A stretch of DNA of 64,000 nucleotides from Corallium rubrum (lineage: Eukaryota; Cnidaria; Anthozoa; Scleralcyonacea; Coralliidae), in contig CAXIUP010000126.1 in the NCBI GenBank assembly GCA_964035015.1, forward strand, positions 270,001-334,000. Reading direction: 5' to 3'. The notes under the pieces are model-generated. The model ran no database searches, was not told the DNA's origin, and saw nothing but the letters and a program-made list of their open reading frames with translations. A program made the translations under genes and the position numbers. Shown piece by piece: positions 34,126-47,025 of the stretch. Numbering within the stretch: position 1 is the stretch's first letter; the number at the start of each line of letters is the position of its first letter.

Positions 34126-35310
34126 TAAAAAGTTGTTGTGAACCTCCTGGGCTTCCATACAAGACTGAACGGACCGAAAAGCATCAAGCAACCCAGTGGC
34201 AAGGCATTTGGAGTGTAAGTTGGACCACGGTTCAGGTGTAGAATAAATGGACTGGTCAGAGTCGAAGCCAGAGTTGCCGTTGGTGATGGAGAACCAGCTC
34301 GTCGATGTTGGTTGATCGGTGACCTTATCAAGACCAAACTAGGACCGGACCAGAATCAGAATGGTGCCGTGGGGAAAGAAGGAGAGAGAAGAAAAGGATG
34401 GAGTGGAAAGAGTGAAAGACCCTCGATAACGAACCAAAACTGAATTGAACTGTTAGTGTGCGAGTTGCGTGTTTCCTTTCGTGTTGGGGGGGAATTTTGA
34501 CTTTAGAGTTTGAAAACGAATTACCAGAGGTAAATCGCCTATCCAGTGTCACCTGTCAAGGGCTATCGTCCTACCAGCTGTGAAGTCCAGGCGTTTTCTG
34601 CGTTGGTTCGTGTTTCATAAACTTTCGTGTGAACTGTTGCCTGCGTTATATGTACTGTTGCCTGTGAACTGAACTAGTCAATCCGTCAGACTATTTTAAA
34701 AGAACATTGTCTCGCTAGTCGCTATTACAGTATTACTTTTAAGTAGATTTACCGTGACCAGTTATATTATTTTAATTTTGTCAAGCGCGCGCCCGAGGAA
34801 GCCTATAATTTGAGTTAATTCTTGCTATAATATAGAGCGGTACACTAAGAAAATAAAAAAAAAATATTGAAAGAAACAAAGAAGAAAAACGCAGTTATGT
34901 TGGCAGAAACAGCGTAAGTCCGGTAGTAACGGCAGACCAACGAGATAGTAGCTGTATGTTAGTTGAGCACAAGTGAATAAGTGTCAGTGATGTCACGTTG
35001 TGAGATTGCGATGACAGAAATAGTCCTTTAGAAGATAGGGACGAAGAGTAGTGACAAGAATAATGTCAATTAGTATAAGCAATGGCTGAAGAGTAGTCAG
35101 TTGTACTGTAAGTCGTAACGTAAGGGCAATAGTCCAAATTTATGCCGTTCTGGTTACGTAGTACGTAAATTCAAATCATGATTCAATATAAGACAGTGTA
35201 GGATTACCAAAATGTTATAAGATCCAAGGCGCGATTTATTTTTATTTTTTATGCGTATACAAAGCTTGTCGTTTCTGTACTTTAATTCACTCTGGCTTTG
35301 ACTCTGCACT
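34126..35310. other. Unassigned sequence right of the array
   Basis: More mixed base composition than its neighbours. No frame has recognisable domains or convincing splice structure. It could be promoter or upstream sequence of the integrase-core gene, or a degraded element. Confidence 0.4.
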
Positions 35311-35857
<547 letters not shown>

Positions 35858-36419
35858 CATAGCGAGCCAAAAATGCATCTACCGGCATACTTCTTTTTTA
35901 ATGTTAACAAGAAATATCTCTCAATTGAAAGTGCGTGTAACGTAGCCAATATATCGTCTCGTCGTTTGGTTTCAAGTATTAGTGAAACTTTGTTGAATTC
36001 TTCATTGCCAGGGTCCCATCTTTTTTGTACAGAATGCCTTGTTTCTATGTTTTTAGTGTCTTCTCTATTCTATACATATACATATAAATGAATAATAATC
36101 GATCAGCAAAACCACCATAGCAGCCTCCTTATTCAAAACGTGTCTAACGGGGGATCTTTCATCCTTCAAATTAGCAACTACAGTACCTGTACAGTTTTTT
36201 GGTTATTTTGTGAACTGTAGAGTCTTCTGCTATGGCGTCCTCGCTTTCGTCGTAGCTTCCACATGCTGCTGCCATATTTCTTTATAATTATTCGTATGAA
36301 AATAAAAAAAAAATTTTTTACATGCTGAACAGTAAGTAATACAATAGAAAAACATTTATTGTCAGGCAAAGCGCTCACTATTTTTTAACCCATTAGAGGG
36401 AAAGAACGTATAATAGAGC

Positions 36420-36890
36420 TTATTAATATCACCCGGGTGAGTAAAATCGTCTGGCACTAAGATCTGTTTAAACGGATGTTTAAACAATCCATTTAAACAT
36501 TGACCTGTTTAAACATTGTACAACATTGTTGGATGCATGTTGGACGATTGTTGGATGATGTTATACATCGTGTTCAAGTACACAAAATAGACACTCAAAG
36601 TCAGCCAGAAATGAAATCATACCGGAATATTTGTTGGCAATGGCGGAAAAGAATTATATTGCGGTGATGCTGGCGTTTCATGAGTTGGTCGAATATATCT
36701 CTCATAAAATGTTCGCTGATGTTGAATAAAAAGTTTGAAATAAATTAAATTCCACCCAACATTGTTCAACATCATTCAATATTATCCAACATTGTGTTTA
36801 AACGGGTCCAACATGTTGCACCCAACAACGTAAATAGATAATGTTGGCCCAACACGTTGCAACCGTTTCAACACGCCTTTAGGAAGAATA
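36420..36890. repeat. Dispersed repeat, CCAACATGTTGCA family, copy 2
   Basis: Contains ACAACATTGTTGGATG, CCAACATTGTGTTTAAACGG and CAACATGTTGCACCCAACA, and ends near CCGTTTCAACACGCC. Shares words with the copy at 13720-13850. Its ends read as inverted TGTTTAAAC/GTTTCAACA. Probably non-autonomous. Confidence 0.6.
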
Positions 36891-36899
36891 AGATGATAA

Positions 36900-37290
36900 A
36901 TGCGCTCTCGCCCCTTAATGGGTTAAAGTTCATTTATACTTCTTTTATTGAATATCAAATACTTGCTGAAACAAGATTTCATTGTAATCACGACCGGTTC
37001 AGCAGAACCGAAAGCATTATTACTTTTTTATAATAACAAAAATGACATTGAAAAACATTATGACAAAGAATATACAAAAAGGTTACGCTTTAGAGCACCT
37101 TCTAACAAAAAATGCACCCAAATTTAAATAAAACAATTAAACTTACTATTTATACCGTACACATAAACGCAAACCTTAGCTGTTTAAAATTGAGTAGCTT
37201 TCTGACATATTGCTCCTTCCAGCTCTCTTTGGTTTGCTTTTTCTCTAATAAGAATAATAACAGAAAACTAAAATGCATAATGATACCCTA
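36900..37290. other. Non-coding sequence
   Basis: AT-rich with nothing recognisable. Confidence 0.4.
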
Positions 37291-37293
37291 TAG

Positions 37294-37395
37294 GTCCAGA
37301 GGTTTTCCTTAGTTTACGCAATGCACGTGAGGAAGGGAAATTACGGTTTTTCCTTCCTCGCGTGCGTTGCATAAACAACGGAAATCCTCTGGACC
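37294..37395. mobile_element. Foldback MITE
   Basis: GGTCCAGAGGTTTTCCTTAG and the inverse GGAAATCCTCTGGACC, with inner arms CGCAATGCACGTGAGGAAGG and CCTTCCTCGCGTGCGTTGC. Confidence 0.85.
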
Positions 37396-37540
37396 AAGGC
37401 TACCACTGCAACGGACATGCATTGATCTTTCGTATTCTAATGATGACAACTCATTACTCATTTAAGTTCTCATTAGACCTTACTCAAGGTGTAAAGAAAG
37501 GACGCTGTTAATATGCATCTTATACATACACGGAACATAC

Positions 37541-38882
37541 CCTTTTGCCTATTCAATATTGCCTCTTTCTCTTTGGCTTCCCAGTCATCAACAATTTCAG
37601 GAGTGTATGGTACTAAACGCATGAATTAAGCAAGCAAAATATATGTAAAAGTAAAACTTTCATCATCATGGTAATTCAAGACACTGGTAGTGGTACTTAC
37701 GCGATAATTGGCTAAATATTTCTTTTAATTGAACCTCTGTCTTGGTTTTCACATCCCTGCATCTTTTCAACTTAGTTTTCAGTAATTTACCTAGTAATTA
37801 TAAACATGCAATGAAAGACAATATTTGCTGATTGTTTTACAAATTTTATAAAAGGAAACATGATGGCTATGGTAACCATAAGAATAAAAGGAAGGTTTCT
37901 TTTGCATCAAAAATTACAGTACCACACTACATTAGTTACATGGTACATGTTCTTCTATCCCAAAAATCAATACGAACCAGCATTTCCAAAAAATTTTCGA
38001 GACAAATGCAAAAGTGCATCAGTCAGCAAATCTATTCTGCAACTGGCAGACATTTCTTTAGTTATAGACGAGAAACCACAAAGGTAGGCCTACAGCCTCT
38101 CGATAGCCTCACCGTCAGTAAGGCCAAGCCTTCAAGTCTTCTAGGCCTGAATTCCACCTGCATGTTAAAATTAAAATAATACAGTAATTTATTCACCTTC
38201 AGTATGTGGGTGTACAGTATATGTATATGGGTGCATGTACAAAAAATAATCGATCTCCTCCTCAGAGAAAAAACCCAGACAAATAAAAAACAAACACATT
38301 GAACTGATATTGTTGCAATAGGATCATCGCATTACATCTCCTTTCAAAATATTTGACTTCGTGTAATTGTCAACAAAGTCATCAACCACATCCTGGTCAG
38401 CAAACGTTAGACAGCCATGGTTTGGATCACTAAAACTGTTCCCAGCAGTTCTCTTTCTGGTCAGTCCAAAGCATGCATCCATGGAGTGAATTACAACACC
38501 AGATTCATCACTCTGCAATTACACAAAATGCAATCTATGACATCTTGTTGCATGGTGTAACAATATGTGCAGATTGCGAGCAAATGGTAATTACAGAGTA
38601 ATTTAGCAATTAATAATTTAGTAGAATTGATATAAAGACATGACTACTACATGTACACATACATGTACCAGTTGGCATCAATATACTGTACTTTGTATCA
38701 ATGACCAAGACTTTAACAGTATTAATTGCCTCTTTATTATCCAATTTAGAAGGGATGTAGCTCAATTAGAGATATACTAGCTGTCTCATTGCAAACTTAC
38801 TTGTGGGCATAGAGGACAGCTTGTGTAATCCACCAAGTCACTACTAACCAAATCTAATGTCCTTAGCCTGTGCTTAAAATAT
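37541..38882 (-). pseudogene. KDZ-superfamily transposase remnant, multi-exon
   Basis: Minus-strand exons: 38882-38801 (YFKHRLRTLDLVSSDL, then TSCPLCPQ), 38512-38336 (SGVVIHSMDACFGLTRKR, SFSDPNHGCLTF), about 38157-37990 (LTDGEAIERL, stop, AYLCGFSSITKEMSAS, RIDLLTDALLHL), 37790-37701 and 37612-37541. The CPxCP zinc motif followed by a D-x-x-F strand, and the DGE..ER.W...TKEM block, are signatures of the Kyakuja-Dileera-Zisupton superfamily of cut-and-paste transposases. The conserved Trp after ER is replaced by TAG near 38095, a G-to-A nonsense change. The N-terminal part appears to be cut off where the PLE fragment at 38940 begins. Decayed; no terminal repeats found. Confidence 0.75.
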
Positions 38883-38939
38883 CTAAACAAAAGTATTTAA
38901 TTATATTAACCAACCTACGCAAAATATAGAACAGTTGGT

Positions 38940-39660
38940 TCATCTATAATATAAACTGTGCAAAATTGCAAACTTATATCTTACCGATATTCATCGAATG
39001 ATCCACAATTAAGTCCTGCATACCTCATTTACTGTATCTCTTGCAGTAAATGTCCCATGCTTTACATCGGAGAAACTGGAAGACGTTTAGGTGACAGGTT
39101 TGTTGAACACCTTCGTGATGTCAAAAACAATGTGCCAAACAAACCTGTTGCCAGGCACTTCAACAGTGCCAACCACTCCTTTTCCAACATGAAAATCTGT
39201 GCCATTCAGCCCATTACAGGTTGTAACGATACTCGTCGTAAACAAGAAATGCGTCTCATTTACAAACTTGGTACCATTCACCCTCACGGCCTCAATGAGC
39301 GATTCTCTTTCATTTAGCTCACCCCACCACCATATTCCACACCTTTTCCTTAACCTTTTTCTGATGATTTAAATAGTAATTTATAACCTGTTTCTTTGCC
39401 TATTTGCAGGTAGCTGACCCACAATTGGGTCAGCACCTGCACACAGGCTAAAATTACATATTAATTTATTTGTTTACTTTGTTTTTATTGGCTTACATGT
39501 GTTCACGTGATCCCCATTGTAGCTCTGCTATAAATACGCGTGACCACATGTGAGTTGTTTACTAATTTCTCCTGACGAAGGGCCTTCGCTCAAAACGTCG
39601 AGAAGATTTTTCTCTGTTTTTCAGGCCAACGTGACTTAACCCTGGTAATATAAGTACTGC
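38940..39660 (+). mobile_element. Penelope-like element 4, 3' fragment
   Basis: 38958-39317 encodes a GIY-YIG nuclease domain: LIYCISCSKCPMLYIGETGRRLGDRF, cut short here to its key words CPMLYIGETGRRLGDRF and EHLRDV, with VARHFNSANHS following, then LIYKLGTIHPHGLNERF and stop. No RT precedes it, so it is 5'-truncated. Non-coding tail follows with a degenerate hammerhead at 39572-39600. Confidence 0.85.
39572..39600 (+). ncRNA. Degenerate hammerhead motif of PLE 4
   Basis: CTGACGA in place of CTGATGA, stem II GGGC/GCTC, AAAAC in place of GAAAC, then GTC. Two core positions are changed, so it is probably inactive. Confidence 0.5.
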
Positions 39661-40109
39661 ATAAATGTTTCTTATCATAAATAGAAGATATATATTATAA
39701 ATATATTATATACAGTTACCCATGGCAATGGGAATGGCCACAAACAGCCTCTTTATTATTTTACTCTGGCTAACACCAGACAATTTTACTCCTCATTGGG
39801 AAAGTACCCACCATCAATGGGTTAAATAAAATAGTTACAGTACAGTACAGTAGGTTATGTTGAACACAAGCTGTCAGTGTACAGACTTATCAGAGTACAC
39901 TACATAAAGTAACACAGAATGGTCTCGCAGACATAAAGGTGTAATATTATTTAATATTTTATACATCATTATTAGTTTATGTTATAAATCTCGATAAGTA
40001 TAGAAGACAGGGATCTAAAAATTGGCGTACAAACTCGATGTTACTATATCTTTCAACTGACAAAAAACTGTTAAGATCGAAAGAGTTGACTTCAGCCTCC
40101 AGTACCACC
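39661..40109. other. Non-coding sequence
   Basis: No gene or clear repeat apart from a short TACAGTACAGTA run. Confidence 0.4.
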
Positions 40110-40334
40110 TTAATTCAGACGAATTTATTTCGAATTATAATGCGACGTAAATGTGACGTCGAGTTAAAAGTCGAATTTCAGACGAATATAATTGTTTTTA
40201 CTTGGACTCGTGGAGCCTGAAAAATTACTTCTTGAAAATATGGCGGCGAATTGTCACAAACAGCGTCTATTGTGCGACGTTTAGCGCAGGCCTTATGCAT
40301 GCATGCATGGTTCCATGCACACGTTAATTATACA
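40110..40334 (+). repeat. Left inverted repeat of the 8.1-kb element
   Basis: Begins TTAATTCAGACGAATTTATT and runs to CACGTTAATTATA. Pairs with 48021-48232 with scattered mismatches and small indels. Confidence 0.85.
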
Positions 40335-40390
40335 CAACAAGACCTTGCAGTTTATACGTAGCCCTATTTTTTACTCTTGAGTGATTATAA

Positions 40391-43300
40391 TTAAGGCCCA
40401 TGTTTGAAAGGTGTTATATTTTCTTCAATTTGTTGCAAATACATTTGCCGAAATAATTCTGCTTGTTGGCTTGTTTTCGTCATCATCCTCTTTATTGTCT
40501 TGTGGTCTTTTTTAGTCAAAGATAAATTAATTTCTACTCGCTCATTGTACCACGTTATAGTGTTTTCATTTAGAGCTTCTCCTTTTTCAATAACTTTGTC
40601 AATAAGTGATTTTAACACGTATATTTCCATGGAGTTCCATCTTGGATCCCATGGTTTTTCTCCACACTGTAGCATATATATTCCAGACTCGTATATTGCA
40701 ATCACTAAAGTCATGTTTTTCACGCGATCGTAGAGTTGAAGAAGCAGTCTTAGTAATTGCAAAATCTGTCTTGGTTTTCTTCTCTGGTTTCTCGCCATGT
40801 GGCCTTTTGCAGTTAAAACAGTCACACAGCGTCGAAGATTTCTTCAGCGCACGGAAACATGGGCACTGTACACGACGTTCTCCGGGAACTTGGAAGCAAA
40901 ATGTTCTTTCTTTGTCTTTCTTTGCTGCTCCTCGACCACATCGACAGCTTTTTTGCTTGCCTGCTGGATTCGTTCAGGATTTTCAGAAATCATAGAGGCG
41001 CCTCCTGTATTTGTCTTCCTCGATTCTACCACAGTGTCATAATGGCCACATCCCGAGTGGTTAAATGCGAGGTAAATTTTGGACAGCTTATTAGCGCTTT
41101 CTCTCGTGGAACTACTGGGATAGTTTCCATTCTTGTCATAGAAGTGTAAAGCACAATGTTTATTCCAAGAACATTCGCAAGACCTATAACCATAATGTTT
41201 CCTAGTTCACCTGCAAAAACGCCGCTTACTTTGTAGGACTCTGCTAGCTCTCGGAACTATTTTTCGCAGTTCTGAATGACAAAATTTTCGTACTAGGAGT
41301 TTGCGTAGTTTGAGAACAGACGTTGACATATCTTCAAAGCTTAGATCTAAACTCTTTAAATGTTCTCTGTAACTTTCATATTTCTTCGAAGAAACAATTT
41401 GCTTTAAACCAAAAATAACGGAGGTAAAAAGGCAGTCACCATCAGTATTCGACTTCACGAGCTCCATATTGTAGGATGACAAGGTATTATCAAGGTATTA
41501 TTCAGACATTCTTCACTTGAGTTTTGTTCCGCACTTTTGCTGATGCAAGTTCCCAAAACAAATAGAGCTGGGCTTGACATGAGATTAAGGTGTTCCGTAT
41601 TGAACATTCTACTGCGCCCATTACAGCTGTCCACACTTTCCGTAACAGCAGCTAAATTTGCTGCTCTGTCTAAAATGTTTTTTACACTATCTTTGTCCAT
41701 TTTAAAATCAGAATGTTCAAACAAATCTTCTAAGTTTTGTTCTTCGTCGTCCCAACTGCAATTTGAAAACATGTTGCAATACGATGATGGAATCGTATCG
41801 TCATCGCTGTTAAAACTTTTCTCACTTGAAACTCCCACACCAAATTTCTCGTCTGCTTTAGTGTTCTGGACTGCTGACATATCAACGGGATCAATTACAG
41901 GAACCACTTTCAGCTTTTTACCAACAGCTGCTGATTTTCTTTTTTCATTCCACACATAGAGAAATGTTGTAAAAAGAGCAACAGCTAAATGCACACCAAC
42001 ACGCACTTTACTCGCGCTTTGACATAGACACTTATGGAGATTTTCATTTCGCTCAGTACCTCAACCGGGTGCGATATCTGACAAACAGTTCTTATTGATG
42101 TGCTGCCTTAGATTCTCAATTTCTTTCAAGGCCCCCAATGGCAAAACTGATTTTTCTTCAAAAGTTATGTCTTTCCATGTGAACACAAATTCATCCAGTT
42201 GTCTGTTCATTGTTTCAGAATCAGGAGTAGGTTTGGTGCGACTTTCCGCGTGATCATGCAGATGACGTAAAACAAGGGAAAATGCTTGGGCGCAACGGAA
42301 GGCAAATGGCTGTTGTTTAGGAATTTTTTTGACAATTCTTTGTACTGCATGAAATACATCTAATTTTACTGTTAACCCTACACCAAACACAGACTGAAGT
42401 TTTTTCCTCCACGAACAGCGGTTGTCTGTAAAGGATAAACTCATCAGTTTACCTTGACGTTCAACTCTTTTTTTAAGTCCTGTTAACAAATCTTCTACCG
42501 TCTTAAAAGCTGTACCATATAACTTAATTGCCAAGCTATAACACACCCGATATCATTCATGACACAGAACATGGAGTCAAATTGTTTTTCGCACCGTGAA
42601 TCACATTTTCACTTTGCTCCGATATTTGCCGCCACTTTAAATGTATGATCAATTGATATCCACTCTGCTGAATTTTCAATCATTTCTAAAGTATAAAAGT
42701 TGGGTTTTTTTCAAAAGCGTAGATGAAACAATCGCGTATTATCGTTATACTGGGTGCTTAATATTCATCTGGTAAGACAGAGGGAAATGTGTCGTATTCA
42801 TTATCACAAGTTGGATTTTTTTCTCTAGATAAAAAATATTGCAGATCTTCTTCAAAACAAACACGCTTTCGTGTGTATGCCTCTATGTACATCTGACTCA
42901 TCGATGAGTGAATATGATCCATTTTCAGACCAGATGTAATATATGATACGATGCTTTCTTGGACATCCCTAGTCACACCTGTGATGTGTGACAAAATAAA
43001 CGGCCTTCTTGATAGTGGGATTATATCTAAGATAGCTGGATTGTGTGCGATTATTTCAGCATGTTGTCCTGGACATCTATAAACTCTGCTCACTAAATAA
43101 ATCGGACCATTTACCCCATATAAAATCCTACATGATTCTCGTTGGTTATGGCAATCTTTCCAATGAGTGGCACGAAGCAGATGACTGTCAGAACTAACTC
43201 TACATTCTGATCTAGGACACCTGATGGCACCGTTTAGGCATGAAAGTTGGTTGAGTGGATCCCAAAACAACAACACAGGACGCATGTAATCATAAGGGCT

Positions 43301-43489
43301 TGGAATCAAGGGATTACATGAACTTATCATAGGAATCGGTGGATGAACATACAAAGGAGCTGGACAGTCTCCAAACTGTTTTATAGTATTCGCTATATAA
43401 TGGTGATGCTGGTCTAGTAGATTAATGCATTGCCCTTGTTGATACATATACAGAGAAAAAAATAGTACTAGTAGGATATGCCTCTCCAT
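40391..43489 (-). pseudogene. Transposase with Cys-rich head, DDE core, OTU protease and CXC zinc domain (decayed)
   Basis: Read on the minus strand from ATG 43489. First 243 codons: Cys-rich, DUF6729-like region (RCPRSECRVS, then GPIYLVSRVYRCPGQHAE). A TAA near 42755 and frame breaks follow. DDE-like core: WISIDHTFKVAANIG, LSFTDNRCSWRKKL, VKLDVFHAVQRIVKK, then CLSDIAPG-stop-GTERNENLHK and VHLAVALFTTFLYVW, a pattern known from fish and marine-invertebrate transposase proteins. OTU cysteine protease domain from 41465: MELVKSNTDGDCLFTS (catalytic D and C), GELGNIMVIGLANVLGINI, and HSGCGHYDTVV (catalytic His), in three frames. Then a tesmin-like CXC domain (KSCRCGRGAAK, RVQCPCFRALKKSSTLCDCF) and a Lys-rich C-terminus ending EENITPFKHGP. 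At least two stops and four frame changes. Function when intact: transposition; the OTU role is unknown. Confidence 0.8.
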
Positions 43490-43936
43490 AGTTAGTAATG
43501 ACAGTAGATATACTAAAGTATCGATTGTTCTTTAACTTTATTGCTTTGTCATATAATATTTGGCCAATAAAACGAGCATTGTGGGATCATCTCATTGGTT
43601 GTATATATTGATAATAAGATTAGGGAATGAAAGGAATGATTAGGAAATCCATTTAAAGTAGTTTTAGATCTTGAGTCAAGATGAACAGCTTGTGAGGAAA
43701 TGATCGTCGTTTACAATAATGCTGATAAGATTTGCAATGTGCATGCACAAACTCATCCAATTAACATTTCTACTCAAACTTTAGATAAAAAATAACCCAC
43801 CGTGTGAGGCGTGAGATAAGAAAATGTGAGGCGCGAAATAAGAAAATTTAGGTCAATAACACCTTTCATCACAAAGATTAAATAATAGGCGGGAAAATGT
43901 AACCAATCAATATTCGTGTTTGCCTGTTGCAGCGAA
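43490..43936. promoter_or_regulatory. Divergent promoter interval of the 8.1-kb element
   Basis: About 450 bases separate the start codons of the two divergent genes and must contain both promoters if the genes were expressed. No specific motif identified. Confidence 0.35.
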
Positions 43937-44789
43937 ATGGCGCAAAATAGCGCGAAATTCAAAGCACCAAAATAACAAACAAAATAAGCGTGCATTCTCA
44001 GTGTATCATTCACTAATCTCTTGCTGTCACACTATCACTAGACTCGGTTCTTCAAGTCGGAAAAGGAAAAGCAACGCCATCGACCTTCATGATGAGGTTG
44101 TGAAAGCTTTGGCAGTAGAAGCGAGTGAAACCCATTTAGACTGGGGGATAATGTTGCTCCGGTGTATTTTACAAGTTGGTTAGAAATATTTGCGCGGTCC
44201 CATGTTGTTGTTAAAGATATCATGTTCTTGGCAATCCTTCCAAGAATATCTGGTTTGTTGGGTTCTCGAACATGTCTTAAATTGTCGGAAGGTTACCGAG
44301 AAAGTTTGAGATGTTTCACTCTGTGTCTCGCTCCACCTGACGCTGCAAAATCGCCAGCAAATAATCACGGTGGCAAACTTCCAATATCGTTTGTTGAACA
44401 CGAGAACAGTGTTAGATTGACAATCGACAAGTTTACAGAAGTTGGATTATGGCAGCATTTAATCGACAACGATGGAACGGCAGTCATCATTAAAGATGAA
44501 TGTATCAAACACGGAAGCAAATTTTAAATGAAAAGGAGATAGGAACTTTGTGTCGCTTGTATGATGGCGATTCCTTGTTCGTGACAACAGGATCAAATTC
44601 TAATCCAGTCGTGGTGGACAAAACGACCGTGGCACTTGGCGGATTTGTACAGGTATGCTTTTGAACTATTATTTGGTCAAACTTTTGCACCAAACGTCAT
44701 TGTATACTTTGCCTTTTGATTTGAAAATTGGAAACAAATTTATTATAGCTAACGTTCGCTATTAAAGTGTTATATAGCAGACTCGATCA

Positions 44790-44945
44790 TCTCGCATAAC
44801 TTGTGAAGAACCGGGCGGGAATCGTTATCCTAGCACAAATATTTACGTTCAGAGTAAAAGACGAAATAAAGCCATATATATTAACAAAATTTATTTATTA
44901 ACAAAAAGAACTAACGTTTCCCGCTCTTAAGTATATAGACCTCTT
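44790..44945 (-). mobile_element. PLE 3'-end fragment in intron of the DUF3987-like gene
   Basis: CGGGCGGGAATCGTTATCCT, AAATAAAGCCATATATATTA and AGAACTAACGTTTC match, in order and orientation, the 3' end of the PLE family seen at 15070-15215 and 60420-60535. Only the extreme 3' end is present. Confidence 0.65.
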
Positions 44946-45654
44946 AAACTGCTGCCGAAGACAAGCCCAACAAGACTTGGGTCGAGGGTTGAGTGTAATA
45001 TTCACCACGTTAAGTAAATTGTTTCGAAGCTGTTCTTATCGCGACCCTGATCGTTTGCCTATAGGCACGGCTATATAGGAGGCGGCAGCGACACCGTGGC
45101 GCGATCAAATCATGGTGATCTTAAGAATGCATTCGTGCATTTCCTGATTTCTCTTCTGGGTTACCTGTCTTGTATGTTTCGTTTACTTAATTGCCCACGG
45201 CTTAATTATTAAGACAACAAATGAATTTCTAACCAAATTATTACTTTTACGACTATATCAAATATTTCAAAAGGTGCATGATCTGTTTTTTTACACAATA
45301 TTTGTTTGTTTTTGCACCTTTAATACACCAGAATGAATAGCCTTTCAAATGACATCGTGCTATACGTATATAGCTTCTGAGGTAGCAAATGATCGACTCG
45401 GCGCGACCAAGTCATAACAGTAATAATGTCTAATTGCCTTGCACTCAGTGAAGAGTACAAAAAGCCAATGCTATTAAGAGTTACGGAATCCACAAGTAGT
45501 TCGGATCTACTAATGTCACTCGGATCAAAGGCAGAATTTAGTTGGTGCAAACATTCGTGGAAAAGAAATATAGAGAAAATGTTCTCAAATAAATACATCA
45601 AAAAATAGTCGAGTCCATGGCTTGCCTTGTGCTAACTATCACATTTAATACTTG

Positions 45655-45655
<1 letters not shown>

Positions 45656-45701
<46 letters not shown>
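45656..45701. repeat. (TA)n microsatellite
   Basis: About 23 TA units in the intron of the DUF3987-like gene. Confidence 0.95.
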
Positions 45702-45705
<4 letters not shown>

Positions 45706-46339
45706 TGTATTAATATGTATACAATTTTTTTATGAACACAGGTTAAACATTTTCTGGTTGATCTTTATCCCCTAATGTCCGCTGGGCAAGATGGCTTTGA
45801 TGCCAGATTTAACGTCGCTATCGTTAAACCCGAAGCTCTAACTCGGAAAGAAAGCGCTAGTTTTGAGATATCTCTTAAGAGAACAAAATTGCAAGATCTC
45901 AATCAGCTTTTTAATACCATTTATTGTTACCACAATGGAGATGACATCAAAATTGAATACTGTCTTGACGAGGAGGCCTTGGCAGAATTTGATAACTTCG
46001 ATGAACAAGTTTGTATGCAGTTAAATTCCAATTGGCAGACAGGCAACTTGGTAACAAGAGCCACAAAAGAACGTCGCCATGTTTTACGCTGGACAGTGAT
46101 CTTGTACGTTCTTTATCAATACACGCGAAGGACTCTCTTTGAAGCATACGGACCAATCTCTACAAAAATATGTGAAACAAGCAATTAAATTGAATGAGTA
46201 TTTCACGAAACAAAAAGATATCATTGGAAAGGTTAGTTTACAAAATTGCTAGTATTTTCTTTAACTTCGATAATTTAGGATTTTTGTTGAGATATTGAGC
46301 GTCAAAATTATTGTAAATAAATAATTAACTAATTAAATA

Positions 46340-46705
46340 AATAAATAAATCGTAAATCTTTGGAACTCACTACCTTCTTCGATTAAACTTTCTTCTTCAT
46401 TTAACATTTTTAAGTCAAGCACTAATAATTATCTTGTTCAGACCTTTAATACTTGCTTTGATGTAGAGAATGTTTGTACTTGGAAATTAATTTGCTCAAA
46501 ATGTCACAAACATGTCTCTCAGCCTGTCAAATCATCTGTTCATAGATGTTTTTGTCCCCATGCAAAACTATACCTATGTAAATATATTTTAAATTATTAT
46601 TTTCGACAGTTTATCTAGTTGGGCGTTGAGCCTGCATGTTATAAACTTGCCTCATTGTATTTCAGATATAATTTTTTTGTTTTATTCAGTACAATGAAAG
46701 TCGGG

Positions 46706-46740
<35 letters not shown>

Positions 46741-46760
46741 ATATAAATAAATAATAGAAA
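46340..46760 (+). mobile_element. 5'-truncated non-LTR retrotransposon (LINE) 3' end
   Basis: The frame at 46351 reads LWNSLPSSIKLSSSFNIFKS, then NNYL, the usual C-terminus of jockey/CR1-type RT proteins. About 250 bases of 3' UTR follow, then a TAAA-repeat tail (46706-46755). A second TAAA run lies just upstream (46322-46350). Sits in the intron 46233-47460 of the DUF3987-like gene. Confidence 0.7.
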
Positions 46761-46881
46761 ATGAAAAAAATAGAACTTGATATACGGATATAACACACAT
46801 TCATACGGTATAAACATTAAGTATATCAAATACATTAGTTCAAAAATTAACTTAGTGATAACACTTTGACAGTGACTATTT

Positions 46882-47025
46882 AACAAATAGAAAATCGCTT
46901 GCATGGCTCTTGCATGTACTGTGATAGAAACACAAAAATGCCTACACATTCTTTTCCGGTTGAAATTGCATCGTTCGTGTTTCTATCACAGTATAGTCAC
47001 AAAATCCATTTTCTATTTGTTTTAT
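46882..47025. repeat. Foldback element
   Basis: TTTAACAAATAGAAAATCGC...CTGTGATAGAAACAC is mirrored by GTGTTTCTATCACAG...CATTTTCTATTTGTTTTA. Confidence 0.8.

Noticed and set aside
30217-34191. Long minus-strand FQLFI-type and plus-strand KLKRQNK frames
   Set aside because: By-products of a 21-base tandem unit. They repeat in each higher-order block with the same stops and have no unique flanking coding sequence.
37832-38179. 115-codon plus-strand frame
   Set aside because: Antisense shadow of the KDZ exon, which has clear family motifs on the minus strand.
45010-45110. tRNA- or SINE-like GC-richer stretch
   Set aside because: No cloverleaf or A/B box pair could be made out.
46320-46355. TAAA run as a possible polyadenylation cluster
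   Set aside because: It flanks a LINE fragment and is better explained as simple repeat or an insertion target.
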